A stretch of 5,977 bases of DNA from Porticoccaceae bacterium (GTDB taxonomy: Bacteria > Pseudomonadota > Gammaproteobacteria > Pseudomonadales > Porticoccaceae): NCBI GenBank assembly GCA_030590275.1, contig JAUUYV010000127.1, positions 1 through 5,977 of the forward strand, in the 5' to 3' direction. Shown one piece after another: positions 5,276 through 5,977 of this stretch; the stretch's first letter is position 1; each line of letters begins with the position of its first letter. The translations under genes were made by a program, and so were the position numbers. Under the pieces are notes generated by a model that saw nothing but the letters and a program-made list of their open reading frames with translations, did not search any database and was not told the DNA's origin.

Positions 5276-5318
5276 AAAGTCTAGTTAACGTTACATTAAA
5301 CACAGTTGAGATCAATCC

Positions 5319-5977
5319 ATGCCGATGACAAATCGGTCTGTCTACAGCTCAGACCACGAATTGTTTCGCGATAATGCCCGCCGTTTTTATCGAGAAGAGC
5401 TCGAACCCAATATCGAGCAATGGGAAAACGAGGGTCTTATTCCCCGTGAACTTTGGCTTAAAGCAGGGCGAAATGGCCTGTTGTGCTGCGGTATCCCGGA
5501 GCAGTATGGCGGCCCTGGCGGCGATTTTTACTACAACATGATCTCCTCGGAAGAAATTGGGTATGCCATTGGTGGCGGTAGCCTGGGCTTTGCTCTGCAA
5601 TCTGACATTACCGCCTACTACGTGCTTCATCACGCCAGTGAAGAACTCAAGCAAAAGTGGTTGCCGGGCATGGTGGAGGGTAAGGTGATTTCTGCCATTG
5701 CAATGACTGAGCCAGGCGCGGGTAGTGATTTGCAGGGAACACGGGCTACAGCGGTACGCGATGGTGATGAATATATTATCAATGGGCAAAAAACCTTTAT
5801 TACCAATGGTCAGCACTGCGACTTTGTGATTGTGATATGTAAGACAGATCCGGAAAAGGGCGCGAAAGGAATGAGCCTTATCCTTGTCGAAACCGATCGG
5901 GCCGGGTTTGAGCGGGGTCGAAATCTCGATAAAATTGGTCAAAAAGCCGCAGATACCTCCGAAATGTTTTTTGCCGA
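5319..5977 (+). CDS. Acyl-CoA dehydrogenase, N-terminal part, cut by window edge
   Basis: Read from ATG 5319, 219 codons are open to the right edge; family members are about 380 residues. The N-terminal helical domain covers about 1-125 (SDHELFRDNARRFYREEL at 11-28; GIPEQYGGPGGDF at 58-70; SEEIGYAIGG at 77-86). Then come the AMTEPGAGSD signature (128-137) that binds FAD and substrate, and GQKTFITNG (156-164) of the beta domain. The enzyme removes alpha-beta hydrogens from an acyl-CoA and passes electrons to ETF. The catalytic Glu is C-terminal in most families and lies outside the window. A second in-frame ATG at 5325 is possible; 5319 is preferred because GAG (5308-5310) is 8 bases ahead, though this site is weak. 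A terminator separates it from the thiolase-like unit, so it has its own promoter. Chain-length class is unknown; a role in the same degradation route is inferred from position. Confidence 0.93.
   Translation, partial: MPMTNRSVYSSDHELFRDNARRFYREELEPNIEQWENEGLIPRELWLKAGRNGLLCCGIPEQYGGPGGDFYYNMISSEEIGYAIGGGSLGFALQSDITAYYVLHHASEELKQKWLPGMVEGKVISAIAMTEPGAGSDLQGTRATAVRDGDEYIINGQKTFITNGQHCDFVIVICKTDPEKGAKGMSLILVETDRAGFERGRNLDKIGQKAADTSEMFFA

Larger units (their letters stand above)
4988..5318. other. Intergenic region between DUF35 and the acyl-CoA dehydrogenase
   Basis: No gene is seen in these 331 bases. The first half carries small duplications, one hairpin and a strong terminator. The second half (about 5112-5318) has weak promoter-like boxes (CATAAT at 5195-5200, TACAAT at 5207-5212, neither with a clear -35), then a hairpin-rich leader. 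Near the start codon GTTAACGTTA contains the palindrome TAACGTTA (5286-5293). Confidence 0.6.

Noticed and set aside
3232..5290. Shared word AGTTAACG upstream of both the thiolase-like gene (3232-3239) and the acyl-CoA dehydrogenase (5283-5290), as a common operator
   Set aside because: An 8-base match between two gaps of about 300 bases is expected roughly once by chance, and the flanks do not extend the match convincingly.
5349..5942. Long minus-strand open frame (197 codons) opposite the acyl-CoA dehydrogenase
   Set aside because: The plus strand encodes an unmistakable acyl-CoA dehydrogenase with its signature motifs; the reverse frame is a by-product of its codon use.
1..5977. CRISPR array, insertion sequence, tRNA or rRNA
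   Set aside because: No regularly spaced repeats, transposase motifs, terminal inverted repeats, cloverleaf-like segments or rRNA-like sequence were found on reading both strands.

Overview
The window looks like a stretch of a gammaproteobacterial chromosome of intermediate GC, probably an aerobic and possibly marine organism. The best taxonomic clue is the adjacent pair of a CvfB-type S1-domain protein and a YehS/DUF1456 protein, both recognisable as gammaproteobacterial forms. They lie inside a group of CoA-thioester catabolic genes of the kind found in steroid, terpenoid or branched-acid degraders. The lineage is inferred from protein character only; no rRNA or tRNA is present.

Layout. 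Bases 1-284 (minus strand) hold the N-terminus of a family III (CaiB/BaiF) CoA-transferase that runs off the left edge. A 283-base divergent intergenic region follows, with a short perfect palindrome and a cluster of CAATG words, then a SnoaL/NTF2-fold protein (568-1032, +). After 40 bases come cvfB-like (1073-1921) and yehS-like (1936-2454, TTG start), 14 bases apart. Next is a hairpin- and repeat-rich stretch, then a small secreted Cys-rich protein of unknown function (2662-3048). A 335-base gap holds two candidate terminators. It is followed by a tightly coupled pair, a thiolase-fold protein without the usual nucleophilic cysteine (3384-4565) and a DUF35 zinc-ribbon/OB-fold protein (4568-4987). 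A strong terminator (5086-5111) closes that unit. A structured leader precedes an acyl-CoA dehydrogenase (5319 to the right edge, C-terminus missing).

How the genes may work together. The CoA-transferase would activate an acid as its CoA ester, the acyl-CoA dehydrogenase would introduce a double bond, the SnoaL-fold protein could act as a hydratase, dehydratase or isomerase, and the thiolase-like/DUF35 pair is the composition of the retro-aldolases that shorten side chains in steroid degradation (Ltp2-ChsH2 type). The pathway and substrate are inference; the sequence shows the families, not the substrate. CvfB and YehS are probably not part of the pathway, and the Cys-rich secreted protein is unexplained. 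No mobile element, CRISPR array, tRNA or rRNA was seen.
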